A stretch of 64,000 bases of DNA, taken from Ornithodoros turicata (lineage: Eukaryota; Arthropoda; Arachnida; Ixodida; Argasidae). Shown piece by piece: positions 22,465-33,869 of this stretch. Under the pieces are notes generated by a model. That model was not told the DNA's origin and made no database searches. It worked only from the letters and a program-made list of their open reading frames with translations. Positions within the stretch are counted from its first letter, which is position 1. Each line of letters starts with the position of its first letter. The stretch spans positions 195,990,403-196,054,402 of the forward strand of contig NC_088201.1 of NCBI RefSeq assembly GCF_037126465.1. Direction: 5' to 3'. Both the position numbers and the translations under genes were made by a program.

Positions 22465-23054
22465 ATTTCAGGAAGCACGTCAGCTGCTCTTTCTTGCTCG
22501 TTCTGCCCATCATGAACCTCCTTCTCCTTTACGATCCTTTCGTGAATACTGAACCCCGCGATTTGCGACGATGTCTTACGTGACCATGACACTTGTTTGT
22601 GAATCCGACCCCAGAATGATATGGGTGTCCTCTGACGCCTTCTTCTTTTGAAGAAGAGGCTATTGCTCATGAAGCTGAGAGAGCTTGCGGAAAAAGAGGA
22701 AAGGAAAAGGAAGTTCTGGGTGCATCCTATATGGCAACCAAGAAAATATTCTAGACGCGCCGCTTTTGCTGGTGCTGGGTCTCGTACAACGGGTGAAGAG
22801 CGCGCGAAGACGATGACGACTACGTACGGCGAGCAGAAGACGGGAGTCGGGACCAGTATTGAGCCCTAAGGCTGTTTTCCAGGCACTGCCAGCTGGCCGC
22901 TTCCGGGAGCGTCGGACGCCGAGCGAAATTTTCTGGCCTGGCCAGATCGAGTGCCGGCGGCATTTTTTTTTTTTTTACGCCGGGCGTCGAGCGAACGACG
23001 CCGGACGAAGTTCGCCAAAAGTTTGTCGCATATTCGCTCCATGTAACCCGCCGT

Positions 23055-24370
23055 TTAGCGAGACGCAGATCCCCTCGTGGAGACGTGGCGATATATCCGT
23101 TGGCAATTTTTTTTTTCTCGCGCTTATCAAAAATACCCTCGAGAATTTTTTATATGTTGTATGGGAAGGTCCGTCGCATACGATGACGGAAACAATATTT
23201 TTCCAAACCGACCTCGTCATTCCGAATTTCGCCTCCGAACATTGAAGATTTAACTAAAAATGGCTACTTTATCAATTTTTAATACATTGCCAACTACACC
23301 CTCAGTTCTCACGATTTTTTTTGGATGAGCAGCATCACGAGAGCTAACAGCGAAAAAATATTCACGAAAATTCAGCGGACCCAGCAGGCATAAAAAAATC
23401 GCGTTCAAAAAAGCGCGTTCGTGACGGGTTGCGCAGGCAATGACGGGCGAAGGTAAAAAGGGGAGAATTTCGCTGCGATTATAAAATAGACAACCTTCAA
23501 CAATTTAAAACAAACCCCAAGTCTCTAGGAGATCCCGGAGCGTCACTACAAACTTTCGGGCGATTGGTGGTTTTTAGAAGGCGCCTGGAGCGACAACGGC
23601 TACCATTAGAACATAAATATTTTGTCATGTGACATTAAAGAGACCCAGGAGGTGCCACAGTTTTTTTCGGCCTGAATGGTTGTAGGTCGAGCGCACTCAT
23701 TGGATCCTTTCGCGTGGAATGACCCTGCTGGAAACAAGAAAAAGTACCCTACCGTATTTTTGTACAAGTTCAAGTGTACACATTCGCCATCATTCTAGCT
23801 TGACAGAATGCCCGTATCCCGTTGGCCACATCGATTTTTTCGGCCAGCAATACAACTAATTTCTTAAATTCGGCGTGATTCACAAAGCTTTCTTCGCTTT
23901 TCTTTTAGAACACCTGAGAAAAAATTTTGTCAGGTTTTCGTCAAGTGACCAGCTCCATGTCTACCAAAGTTTATGTCGGTATGTGCAGGCAATGAATCAG
24001 AAGAAAATCGCAAACATATTGCGAAAAGCTGGAATTCTTGGCCTATTGTACGGGAGATTGTCTTCATACAGAACGAAACAGTGATCATTTATATAACTCT
24101 GACTTTACATACCTAAAATATATTTAACCGTTTTCCAAGGAGAAGCATTTAAAGGCAGCTTACTTTTGCGACAACTTCAGATGCTTAGCGCCACCTAACG
24201 TGAAAATGCCTCTAAATTCGACGAACATTTGTGGGCGATGGCTTCTCTACGGCGCCAACCAATAAAATAAAAAAATCGACATCCGTGGTGGTCGAGCCAC
24301 ACGAATTTATCACTTCATGTAGAATAACTCACCTACAAGCGTAAAAAAAGTAGCCAATTTGGTGCAAAGT
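23055..24370 (-). repeat. right arm of the large inverted repeat
   Basis: This is the uninterrupted arm whose reverse complement matches 18790 back to 18077, then 16860-16622, then 10988-10540. Because it lacks insertions, it acts as the empty-site reference for the PLE composite and for the MITE at 16861. Confidence 0.78.
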
Positions 24371-25779
24371 ATCCAGAGATGGTAACCTTGAACTTCCCCA
24401 TTGACTCCTTGGTAGAACGTGCACTGAACGTGGGCGCTTTCGCTTGGATTACCAGATAAATCACCCGAAATCACGTTCAGTTACTCATTCAATCACGCGG
24501 TACAACCTGATCGCGTAACTACAACCTACCCGAGCATTTGTTTAGGAACGCACCCCTAAGATTGTCGCGTACGGTGAGGAAATTTGCTTGGCGATTTCTG
24601 TCAACACCCGAGTCAAGTGCTTTCAGACGACGAGGTGATATCTGCTATTGGTAAGACAAACGGCGCCGCCGCAGCGATAATGCATCTCTTTCTGCCAGGC
24701 GACATCAGTGACAAATCTTTTCCGACATATCCAAAATGGTGACGTAGCCGAGTCAAACTGAGAGGATGTATATTAAAAAAGAAAAAAAGAAAAATTTGGT
24801 ATTCTGAATATGGCGCCGTCGTCGTTTGATATCTATCGCACATCCGTGCGATGTCAGACAAATGCTGCTGTTTTTCGTTGCACGCAGTGAAGGTACTCGA
24901 TCGAAAAACTGGGCTTGTGCATCGCTCAAGTCATGTAAAAAACTTCATTCCAGTATAGAGTCTGAGTTAGAGCGCTTCAGTTTGGAAAATTACGCGGTTT
25001 CGCTGGTCCCGCTGTACGCTTCTGTCTGTTTTATACACCACCGTGGTTCATTCCAATTTCCCAGTTTCCTGAGGTTACTTCCCCATTGTTTGCTACTGGC
25101 TGTGATGCCAGGGTTGGACGGAATTCCGTTTCCGTTACCACCGGACAAGTGAAAGAAAAATATGTCGACGTGCCCTTCCGTAAGCAGCAAAGCAGTATAT
25201 CTCCATGCGGAGGCACGTAAGCTCGTCAAGCCAACAAGTTTTGGGCCTTGTAACACTTCTAACCGGAAGGCTAATATTAAGGCTATCGGTTATCAGATGT
25301 GTCCCTAATGTGTCTAGTACGTGGGAAGCGGTCACTTCCACGTGGATTTTCCTCTACAGTTCACTCTACAGGGTGTCTAGCGAGAGGATGTAAATTAATT
25401 CTTAAAAATAGTATACATCCCCTAAAAATTGGAAACCACTTGTGATACACTCAGGAGGGTTTTGCAGGACATGACAGGCGTTTGGATTCGCGTTATGCAC
25501 TAAGTAAGCTAATTTGGTTAATTACACTCGTAACATCATGAAAAAAAAAGAAAGAAAAAAAGGAACTGCTTTCGATTCTTTGAAGGGCTGTTGTAATAAC
25601 ACACTATTCCCACAAAAATCCGAGAATTCTTCGCACTATTTCTACGAAATTTGAAACGCGAAACTCCTTCATTCGCCACAGCACTCCTCACGGAATTTAA
25701 AATGCTCGCTCCGCCCCACCTTCCCATGCGAGATACAACTAAAAACAAAAGAAGTGTCAACGCTTTTGTCTGTATGAAC
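24371..25779. other. no gene recognised; one solo TACAGGGTGTC end
   Basis: No domain-bearing frame is seen. TACAGGGTGTCTAGCGAG at 25367-25384 matches the first 11 bases of the foldback family ends at 8414 and 20371, but no matching right end is visible before or after the hAT insertion at 25780. A stretch of A/AG-rich DNA lies at 25540-25563. Confidence 0.4.
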
Positions 25780-27244
25780 TAGTGATCTAGCGAACTTTTA
25801 TGAGCTTAAGTTAGGGATTTTCAGATCTAGGAACTTTAAGTTCGCAGTCGAAACCCGTTGTTTTGCGTGGTTCGCCGAACTACCGAATTTCAAGCCAGAT
25901 CCGCTGAGGCTCGCAAAGGTTCGCAGACTTGACCTTTCTAATGAAAACTTAAGAACCTGTGAGGCACCGGAAGGCAAGGTTGCTTTTCCATGGGGGGTCG
26001 GACTCGCTCAAAGAAGCGTGACCACAAGGGAGCTGCCATCCATTGGTCATTTACGGCGTTGCCTTCCATTGGGTGCTTCATTCCGCTAAACTTGACGTGC
26101 TCGTTTTCCTAAATTCATCACTTCCTATCTAAATGCGGCGTGCTATGTGCGCATCTCATACGTATTTGTCAAACAAATAAGCAGTGAACATTTTCCCACT
26201 GCATTACTTGCTTGTGTGCTGTCCTTCGTTCGTCACTTTATTATCACGAAACTCGACAGGCCAGAGCTTGGAACGGCGGGTGGTTTCGGTTTTTATATTT
26301 TCAGTTCCGGTTGGTTCGCAGAGCAGCATGAAGATGACGGTTTACTGTGTGTATTCATCTTTGGATTACAGTTGTCTTCGGAAATGCATGCCTACACTCG
26401 TTACGATGTGTAACGATTTACGCTCACAAAGCATAATAAAAACGCCACTTCAACGCATCATAGCCGACAAAAATCTTCAGCTGTGTTGGTGGAAAGCAAA
26501 GGGTTGGCGGTGTCGCAGGTAAACTCATAGATAAGATAGTATTCGCGTTTGACATGACGTTCACATTGCGATTCCCCTAGCACTACTCAATTATGCACGT
26601 ATCCCGAAGATTCGTGCGTACTCAACGCAATTAGACGACTGGCCTCGCTTCCTACGCTGGGCATCGTTCCCTCCATCGTCTCGTTTCCCCGTTTGTTATC
26701 CCACGTGACTGCACAGCGTTGGCAACAAACGGAGCAGCTCCGCTGTAGTTAGGGGGTAGAAATTCGTCCACTAGCACTGTCCATGACGAACGGACGGCTG
26801 TGCCCGGGCGGTCACGTTCAGGTGTGGGAGAATTCCTTTGACGGCACCCCAAGTACATTTTCTAGAGTCTTCCTATATTAACTCTATGTGTCCTTCGGCG
26901 GCGCCTCTCAGTCGCGCCAGCAGGTGACTCTCATTATACATTTCCTTTCCTTGTGAGGTTCCCGTCCACTTTGCTAGTGTAATAAATATACCATGACATA
27001 CTCACAAAGTATAGAATGAAAATAAATAACGAATAATAAATAAATAAATAATAATAAAGAATAACATAAACATAACTCGTGTACTTGGCTACTGCTCGAG
27101 TCGCAGAACATATGCTTCCGCTTCCGACCATGAGATCTGCGCCGTCCAAGTCGAAATTCTGCGAACGTTTTCGAACTTTCTGAAGAAAAGTTCGAATTTC
27201 GCGAACTTTTGCGAAATCGATTCTCGAAGTTCCTGACATCACTA
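25780..27244. mobile_element. hAT-type non-autonomous element
   Basis: The element starts TAGTGATCTAGCGAAC and ends TTCCTGACATCACTA. It is flanked by a perfect 8-bp duplication GTATGAAC (25772-25779 and 27245-27252). Subterminal regions are rich in GTTCGCGAAC-like palindromic words (25790-25930 and 27150-27240). The interior (about 25990-26895) is homologous to 38700-39860. An ATAAATAA microsatellite lies at 27013-27062. No hAT transposase motif is seen. Confidence 0.8.
25990..26895 (+). repeat. internal segment homologous to 38700-39860
   Basis: Ordered shared blocks include ATTCGTCCACTA.CACTGTCCATGAC (26762 and 39727 regions), GTTGTCTTC.GAAATG (26370 and 39347) and CTCTAGAGTC-like words (26863 and 39828). 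The two copies differ by many substitutions and small indels, so the duplication is old. The second copy carries a SINE. Confidence 0.65.
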
Positions 27245-27732
27245 GTATGAACACCTGCGCAGACACCTGAAACGCGCGACAAGGCCAGAAAAACGTTGGC
27301 ATGACACATACTGCCTCCTATGTGAGTTGTGCAGCCCTTCCATTTCCTCCCGGTCAAGGTGGACCCCGAAGTCCCTCAAATTACAGCGGCCGCGCCTGGA
27401 CGAGCACCGCGTTTTCGGTTGCGTTTCTTTAGAAACTCGATGAATACCCTCGGAGCCTTCACGGGAATAGTGCGTTTAGATGCAAGCTTCTGAATTGGCG
27501 AGCAAAACTTCTGCCTTTGCTTGGTGATTTTTCATGATTCATCATTGCCTGACAAAAATGCAAGCTGCCGTAATCTGTGTCAAAACCTTTTGTAAGCGCA
27601 ACCCAACTTCCCAAGTAGCTTCAAACTTTTACGTAACGAAGCTTTTTTTAAACAGTGAAATGCATTTTACCTCGTCTTCTATTTACAAGTATTGTACTGC
27701 TTATGTGTACTGCTGGTGTAAGCATCGGTGTA
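27245..27732. other. no gene recognised
   Basis: Flank of the hAT insertion with a short plus-strand frame (27534-27770) without a domain. Confidence 0.4.
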
Positions 27733-27883
27733 TGCATAATGTAAAACCCCGAGACTATTCTTGTATGTGAAGTAAAATTTTCAGCTGTGTTTGAGACTTC
27801 GTGTTTGTGTCTGTCCTTTCGTGTTCCCTAGTCTCGGGGTTTTACATTATGCATCATCTTCACCAGCTCGCTTGCTTCCTAGC
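27733..27883 (+). mobile_element. PLE- or LINE-type tail with inverted end copy
   Basis: A 104-bp segment (27780-27883) reads through GTGTTTGTGTCTGTCCTTTC and AGTCTCGGGGTTTTACATT and is present again, inverted, at 35392-35495. At its left side a 23-bp inverted copy of its own end (GCATAATGTAAAACCCCGAG at 27733) forms a hairpin with 27830-27852. This layout matches the segment at 4503-4619. The exact family is uncertain. Confidence 0.5.
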
Positions 27884-28615
27884 TATTTTTTCGGTGTATG
27901 CTATGTATTCTATGCCACTTCTGTGATGTAATGCCCTCTCTGGGCCTTTGGCGTATGACCAAATAAAAAGTCACATCCACGTTGGTAACCATGTATGTCT
28001 TGAATGAGAGCTGCAATCCAAAAGGAAATATCTGAGAGTGAGAAAGACTGAGTAGAGGTACGTGAGTTAATACACGTTTAAAAGGCATATGAACAGATCA
28101 CACGAATTTGTCCAGCAATTTCCCTCGAGTTTCGGTCTTTGTAGTGTTTCAAAGTGGATTATGAGCACCAAGTTACACTGAAATGATAGAAGGAGTTGGA
28201 ACCTGGATGCCTACGCCTTACATATCCTTTGTGTAACAGTTGCTGATTGTGACAAGTACACTGAGCAGATTGTGATAAATCTGTCACAATACATTCGCAG
28301 AGCCACAGCCTCGGTGTCGTTAACTGACTGTACTGTAACTGTCTGTATTGACTTGGCTGGAAGAGGTCGTCGCGTATTTCGAAACACCTAGTCTGCGCTG
28401 TAGATTTGGTGAGTGTGTGCTCAAATATGTTTCTTCGAAACAAAAACATGCTGCACTGTAGTTGCCGGGACAATCACTGACATCGCCTAAGTTAGAAAAT
28501 TGCCCACTGCGATTCCATTGCAGGATCCTCTGTCCCATAATAATGGCAGCATTAATGATAACCAAAATATGCACCACAAACAACAACTTTATTGTGAGAT
28601 GATCAATGGGAAGTT
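27884..28615. other. no gene recognised
   Basis: Only short frames without domains; no repeats to other parts of the window were noticed. Confidence 0.4.
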
Positions 28616-29005
28616 TCATAGCCACGGGCCATACTCTACCCCATTGCTGGTGGTGATGCGGGGAATGAAATAATGAGGTACCCAGAAAGGTGAAGAGAGC
28701 TTTGAGGGCAGAGCGTTGATCGGCTGGATGTGGTCCGCGATCATGCAGTTTTGTGAGGGATAGGGGCGAGAGTCCAGCTCGTTAAGGGATCCGGAGAGTA
28801 CGGATCGAGAAGGGTGGTACTGTGGGCAGTGGAGAAGAACGTGCTGTAGATCTACTACATCACCGCGGTGACAGCAATGGGGAAGCCAACTTGTCTCAAA
28901 CGCTGACGCCACTGCGTTGTAAAAGCCACATAGAGGCGCATTTGATTAACTAATGCGGCGACTTGACGTGAGGTATGCCGGGGCATGCGGAAAGCGATGT
29001 GTTGA
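28616..29005 (-). pseudogene. LINE ORF2 C-terminal fragment
   Basis: The minus frame carries CCHRGDVVDLQHVLLHCPQY, matching the zinc-ribbon-like C..C/DLEHLLLHCP end that follows RNase H in I- and Jockey-related LINEs. Just upstream, another frame (near 28990-28930) reads RQVAALVNQMRL, which fits the preceding helix. The two are frame-shifted against each other. A 5'-truncated PLE abuts it at about 29010. It may belong with the LINE RT segment at 30069-30480 across the PLE, but the RNase H core is missing. Confidence 0.6.
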
Positions 29006-29011
29006 TCAAAA

Positions 29012-29686
29012 ACTGTAAAAAATGCTACAGCTCAAAATGTTGTAAAAAACGCGCTAGAGAGATCCTGTGAGCACAGAATGTTTGCGAGTTGTGTTGCGCA
29101 AATACATAGACTTCAGAGGGCTGGTTATCCGGAAGCAATTATCACTGACATATTGAGTCGTGTACTAACACGTTTAATAAATGGATCAAAACAAGAAAGG
29201 GCTAGGGAGAAGAATAAGTTCGCTGTCATTGAGTATGTGCATAAGGCATCGCATAGGTTAAAGAAATTATCGAAGAAGTTTGGGATAGATGTCGTGTTTA
29301 GAAAGGGATGGGGTCTTAATTCCCTACTAAATAGTGTAAATAAGGAACGGAACACCGGGTGTAAAGTTGAACATCAAACAAAGTACGTTAAATGTGCTAT
29401 AGGGGTAGTGTATAGTATTCCATTAAAATGTGGGAAGAAATATGTTGGACAGACAACACGGTGCTTAAACACAAGACTAAGAGAACATAACAAAAATAGT
29501 AAAAGAATGGAAACGACATTAGGTGGGCACCTCGCACAGTGTAATGGATGTGAACCCGACTTAAAGAGCACAAAAGTTTTGTATAAAAACAAGAAACAAG
29601 GGGCGTTACTATACTTGGAAGCTTTAACGATAAAGAAAATGGGGGAATTCGTGCATAAGTGTACCATCAGTAACCTTGTCTGGTAA
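29012..29686 (+). pseudogene. second PLE family: C-terminus with GIY-YIG endonuclease
   Basis: An open frame, in phase from about 29033 with the first ATG at 29078, contains the PLE RT C-terminal helices (LKKLSKKFGIDVVFRKGW) and a full GIY-YIG domain: VVYSIPLKCGKKYVGQTTRC, TRLREHNKN and LYLEALTIKKMG. It is clearly diverged from the PLE at 11-16.5 kb. The RT core is absent: homology starts abruptly near 29012, so the insertion is 5'-truncated. The endonuclease part itself shows no stop or frameshift, suggesting a fairly young insertion. A tail of about 200 bp follows. Confidence 0.8.
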
Positions 29687-29890
29687 GATAGAATGTTTTC
29701 TTGCGTAGAATGTATTCTCACGTGATGCTGTAGTTAGTGTGGAGAGAAGGTATTGGTATAAAAAGGAGACGGTGACGGAAATAAATTCTTTTGGTTGCAG
29801 TCAGTGCTGTGCGTCGTCCCTTTGTCTGTGTTTGTCCCATTGTTTTACCTTCGCACTGGGGTATTTTATCCATTTTAAGAAGTAGAACAT
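29687..29890 (+). mobile_element. 3' tail of the second PLE
   Basis: The non-coding stretch after the stop contains TATAAAAAGGAGACGG, AATAAATTC and CCCTTTGTCTGTGTTTGTCC. The last segment resembles the GTGTTTGTGTCTGTCCTTTC tail at 27780 and 35392. The right boundary is estimated from where LINE-like sequence resumes. Confidence 0.5.
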
Positions 29891-30068
29891 TTCGTGCCTA
29901 CCAGAGCATACAAAGGGCCTCGAATTACTTGAGGGGAACCTGATCTCTTCGCTCCTGGACGTCCGCAAGACGTACGAAGGTGGGTGGCACAGGCATAGAC
30001 CAGGGGGACGTCCTGCGGTGTGATGTCCTTACCTACGAAGCCAGTGAAAGCCTGGCGTATCCTCTGCG

Positions 30069-30480
30069 CTACGCGATGGAAATCACTTTCAGGACGGTAT
30101 CGACTTTTTCTGAGGAGTGCCCACGCAAACGTATGATGTGTCGAGCCGTTTCACGGTCACGAAGAACCTCCACCGGTAGTTTACCAGCTTCAACCAGGAC
30201 TTGCGTAGTTTCCGCTATCCTTGGAGCTCCAAGGTAGCGACGAAGGCTTCGCGCAAACAATTTCCGAATCGTATTTAATGACGTTGTGAAAATCCTGTGC
30301 AATATTGGATGGCTGTAAAGCACAGTCGCCCTCACCAAAGCCGCGTGAACGGCTAGAAGGAAGCGCTGACCACGGCCCCATCCTAAGCCAGAAAGATGTT
30401 GAATTGCAGGAACCCAATGCTGCACTTTTGTTTCCAGGTGCTTAATGTGGCGAGCTCAGCGCAGTCCTAGTTCATGAGCA
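30069..30480 (-). pseudogene. LINE reverse transcriptase C-terminal (thumb) fragment
   Basis: The minus frame reads GRGQRFLLAVHAALVRATVL, LFARSLRRYLGAPRIAETTQ and VLVEAGKLPVEVLRDRETAR. This matches the region after the RT catalytic core of I/Jockey-like LINEs (LY.ALV.S.L.YG, LR..LGLPR, VLAEAG..P). The catalytic FADD box would lie at higher coordinates and was not found. It ends near 29890, where the PLE tail begins. Confidence 0.7.
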
Positions 30481-30499
30481 CACCAAGGAGGCGATGGGA

Positions 30500-33400
30500 A
30501 CGTAAGGCTCGAGCTTCTTTGCACCAGCCCAAAGAGGGAAATTTATAATGAAAGAAAGCTGGATGCACTTTGCGGGCGAAAGGTCCATCCCAGGCCGCGT
30601 GGGGTATAGACTGACATTATTTAAAGGTCAGCTACGCCGATTTCCCGATGTGTTGAAACGGTTGTGATATTCAGAACGAGCACATCCAACTGCCCCCGAA
30701 ACGCAACTTCGTTTCTCAATTTTGTCTTCCTATTACGAAAATTAATTAATCAAAGAAACCAAAACAAGCCATGGGCGCAGCCATTTTTGTAACGTAGATG
30801 GGATAAACCTGCTCCATCTACGTAGATAGAGAATCGTGCGTCTGATTGGATGAAAGCTGAGGCTTTCTCTGACTTCCCTGGCGTCTTCTCCCGTTTGCGA
30901 GGAAATCCAGTTGTGGCCGCCGGCTACGATGAGCGTTTCGTCTGAGGTGATCCCGAGAACTATTGAACGATGGAAACAACAACCGGCGAACTCACCTCAA
31001 CATCATTTTCGGCGTGAAATTGTGATTATGTGCTCGAGAACTTCGCAGTTCAACCCTTCAGCTGCCATTCACGTCCACCCGTTTGCTGCTTTTACTACAA
31101 GTGCAGGAATGGGAGTGATTGAGCAACAACGTGAGACTTGGTGATCGTTTGAGCATATACCTGCAGAGGACTGGTCTTCAAAGAAAGAAGGCCGTATTTC
31201 TGCCCATGCACATCGTGCGATTGCCAGGCTTGTTACACGAGATATATATATTGTGCAGCATCATAGCGCGACTGCAATGAACGACGTAGGAATGTATCGT
31301 GACCACTCCAACTGCATTCGTTGAACCATTCGTCGGTTATCTGAAAGTGCTCATTAGAGTTGCCCCGCACAAAAAGTATTGGATGTAGTTTTGTACTGTG
31401 TTGTTTATCTCGTAGAGCGCATCGCGGCATGTAGGTCGAGAGCCCTTATACGTATTTTTTGCATGTTTACTTGAGTGTGCGCATTGTTCTATACCACACA
31501 GGCCATACTTCATTCATAATAGTTTCGCAAATAAACATGTACGGGTCGACCTCATATTGCTTTTGAGTTAGGCATAGTGTCTTCAGATCAGGGTATGTGT
31601 ATCCTGTTTACTGGGCCCAACAGATGTTATTAAGGGTAGTGCAACATTTCCCACTTCTTGAACCATGCTAACATTGCTAAATAAGGAACATTACACTGTG
31701 CTGTGTATTCCACACTCAGTTGTCTCGCGACGTAAACCCCCAATTATTATATTGGGTACTGCACATGTTCAACCAGTCAGCACTTCCCATAACCTATTTT
31801 TTTAAAACATGTGCTTAAAATTGCACAACTGCCACTCAAGTAACTTTGCCACCAGATTAGTCAGTGACAAAAGGTATAGGTACTTTATCACAAATTTAAT
31901 AACCTCGGTGGAAATGGTTGATGGTGTCCTCTGCCTTGCACGGTGCACTTCATAGCAAAATACAAAATAGTCCAAATGTTTTCCTTGTTCACAAATGCCC
32001 TGTCAAAGCTGAAAGACTCTTATCAAAATGGAGAAGCGGGCTTGCTTGTCCAGTGAAACAAATATGAAACTGCAGTGCTCAACGTAAATAACTGCATGCT
32101 CAGCGACTCAGGCTGGTGATGCTGAAGACCTAATATTTCTAGGTTAAAAGGAACAAAGGAGAAAAGACCACTGCAGCGTATTAATGTTGTTTCAAAAGTA
32201 TAACGCCACAAAATTTGTGAGAGTCAGTTGGTGTATTTAGTTATGTTGGTCACCTCCTGCACCAATTTTTAATAAAATTCAAATGCGTTGCTACCAACCA
32301 GGACCTAAGCCTGATCTATGATCTAATAATAATAATAGTATCTATCTATGACCTATATAGACCTTCACCACTAGTTTGGTCTAGGTTTCACACATGGCTT
32401 CTAGTGAAATTCGAAGGTGCTCTGTAGAGCTGACAGGAGACTTGCAGAGTAGAGAATTTTTTATTTATATTTTCCAAAGAACATGTAAAAAACAATGTGC
32501 TGTACCAACTGTATTCAAAGAAATACAAATATACTTTGTTTTAGTTATGTGCATATTAGCAGATTACAGGTGACCGATGACACACAATAGGCGTGAAGGG
32601 TGAGAACACAAGCATACTACCACTGCAGGCACTGTCCTGAAATTCTAAGTCACCATTTCTCAGAAAGCAATGACCACGCACAGCCTAAGGATCATATTGA
32701 GTTCCTTCCATTATTCTTTTTATTGACAGCATGTTGGCTGCCATCCAGTCCATGAAAGTGACCCTTATCGTTGAAAGAACGGTTCAACAGCAAGCGAGCA
32801 AGTGATAGTGTCCATGATGGCGAGACATGAAGAGGAGATACAAAAAGGGACATAAACACGCTATGTTGAGATATTGTGCATGTCCCTTCCTATCCCTCGA
32901 CTCAGGGTTTTTCGCTATGGACCTTCATGATGTTTCCTTCGGCAAACTTTACATATTTTTATGTAGAATTGCGAAGGTACAGCCAGGCGCTGTTAGCAAA
33001 TCACACAGTACTTTTCTTGAATCAAGAATCCATAGAAGGTACACAGTCATCTTCAGCATTGCACACATCTATGGGACATGTTAATCACTTTGGAATGTCA
33101 CAGACATGTCATGGAGGCCGGCACATGATAAGTGGTGCTGAACAGACAACTATTTGTCATAGTTTAGGCATAAAAAGCAGTTTTGTCACCTGCATGTTGA
33201 GACAGATGTATCTCTACATACTTTGCCATGACACAAATATATGAAGCAACAAACGTACCCTCTACTTTATTATGGTTATTAGTCAACACTGCCAAGAATG
33301 TGGGAACACAGTCTTGTACCACCTACACTCTTCAAAATGACCTTCACACACGACACATTGTAGGTCAACGAGACTCCAGAATGATGTCCTCTCCCTCCCC

Positions 33401-33500
33401 ATTAGCTGAAAACATTTTTCTACAACCTTGCGTAAGGGGAAGTTAGTACGAGAAACGCACACATTCCTTTTTTGAGCAAATCAGTATTCAGAGCGTTACC
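30500..33500. other. no gene recognised
   Basis: Largely unique, AT-rich sequence with short frames on both strands (for example 32876-33244, plus), none with a domain. A local hairpin GTAGATGG/CCATCTAC occurs near 30795-30822 and an AATAATAATAGTATCT run near 32326. I see no transposon ends. Confidence 0.4.
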
Positions 33501-33524
33501 ATATTGTGGTAGGCCTGCAGTGCA

Positions 33525-33833
33525 TTACGTGGTACAGCACACACTGTAAAAAATTTCACCGTAGAACATGTCCCCCATTCTAATGACAGTCTTCTCCATT
33601 TTTTCAAACTGCCATTTCCCATACTGCTTTATGGTATCACACAGTATTTCTAAATCTTTACTGTAGTTTACTGGTTGTAGCAGAAAAAAGACACCACTGT
33701 TTCCGATCACAGGACGCAAGCCATAAGTGCTATACGGAAACAGTACATGCTGCTCTCTAGCAGTTGTTGGTGTTTGGACATGGTATGGTGCATGCAGGGT
33801 AAATTCCATGGTTAAAATATCCAAACGTGAACA
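33525..33833 (-). CDS. putative exon of an unrecognised host gene
   Basis: On the minus strand an open stretch of about 102 codons follows a plausible acceptor (TAATCTAACAG at 33834-33844). It has balanced composition with a compact hydrophobic/charged pattern (YGLRPVIGNSGVFFLLQPV, then DTIKQYGKWQFEKMEKTV and MGDMFYGEIFYSV). Loose resemblance to Tudor-type folds is not enough to name it. There is no stop until 33525, and possible GT donors lie just before. It could be one exon of a minus-strand gene with the exon-like units near 35.2 kb. Function unknown. Confidence 0.35.
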   Translation of the reverse strand, partial: CSRLDILTMEFTLHAPYHVQTPTTAREQHVLFPYSTYGLRPVIGNSGVFFLLQPVNYSKDLEILCDTIKQYGKWQFEKMEKTVIRMGDMFYGEIFYSVCCTT

Positions 33834-33869
33834 ACTGTTAGATTACATGATGTATAATGCTCTATAGTA

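Larger units (their letters stand above)
10540..24370. mobile_element. very large inverted-repeat element with nested insertions
   Basis: Sequence at 10540-10988, 16622-16860 and 18077-18790 matches, in inverted orientation and in order, one continuous block at 23055-24365. Removing the insertions gives a left arm of about 1.38 kb and a right arm of about 1.31 kb. Matching landmarks include GCCGAAAAAATCGAT (16712 and 23830 region), GGGTCATTCCACGC (18100 and 23725) and CAGATGCTTAG (10730 and 24180 regions). The centre carries Harbinger-type coding remains. The outermost boundaries are not resolved. Direct TGCT repeats flank the inner GGGTC ends (18096-18099 and 23726-23729), but the inverted similarity continues outside them. 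Confidence 0.75.

Noticed and set aside
18100..23725. GGGTCATTCCACGC ends with TGCT flanks as the true termini of the large element
   Set aside because: Inverted similarity clearly continues outside these points on both sides, so they are probably internal, or mark an inner element.
24826..25152. second THAP-like or other zinc-finger frame
   Set aside because: Cysteine spacing does not fit C2CH and no FP or AVPT block is present.
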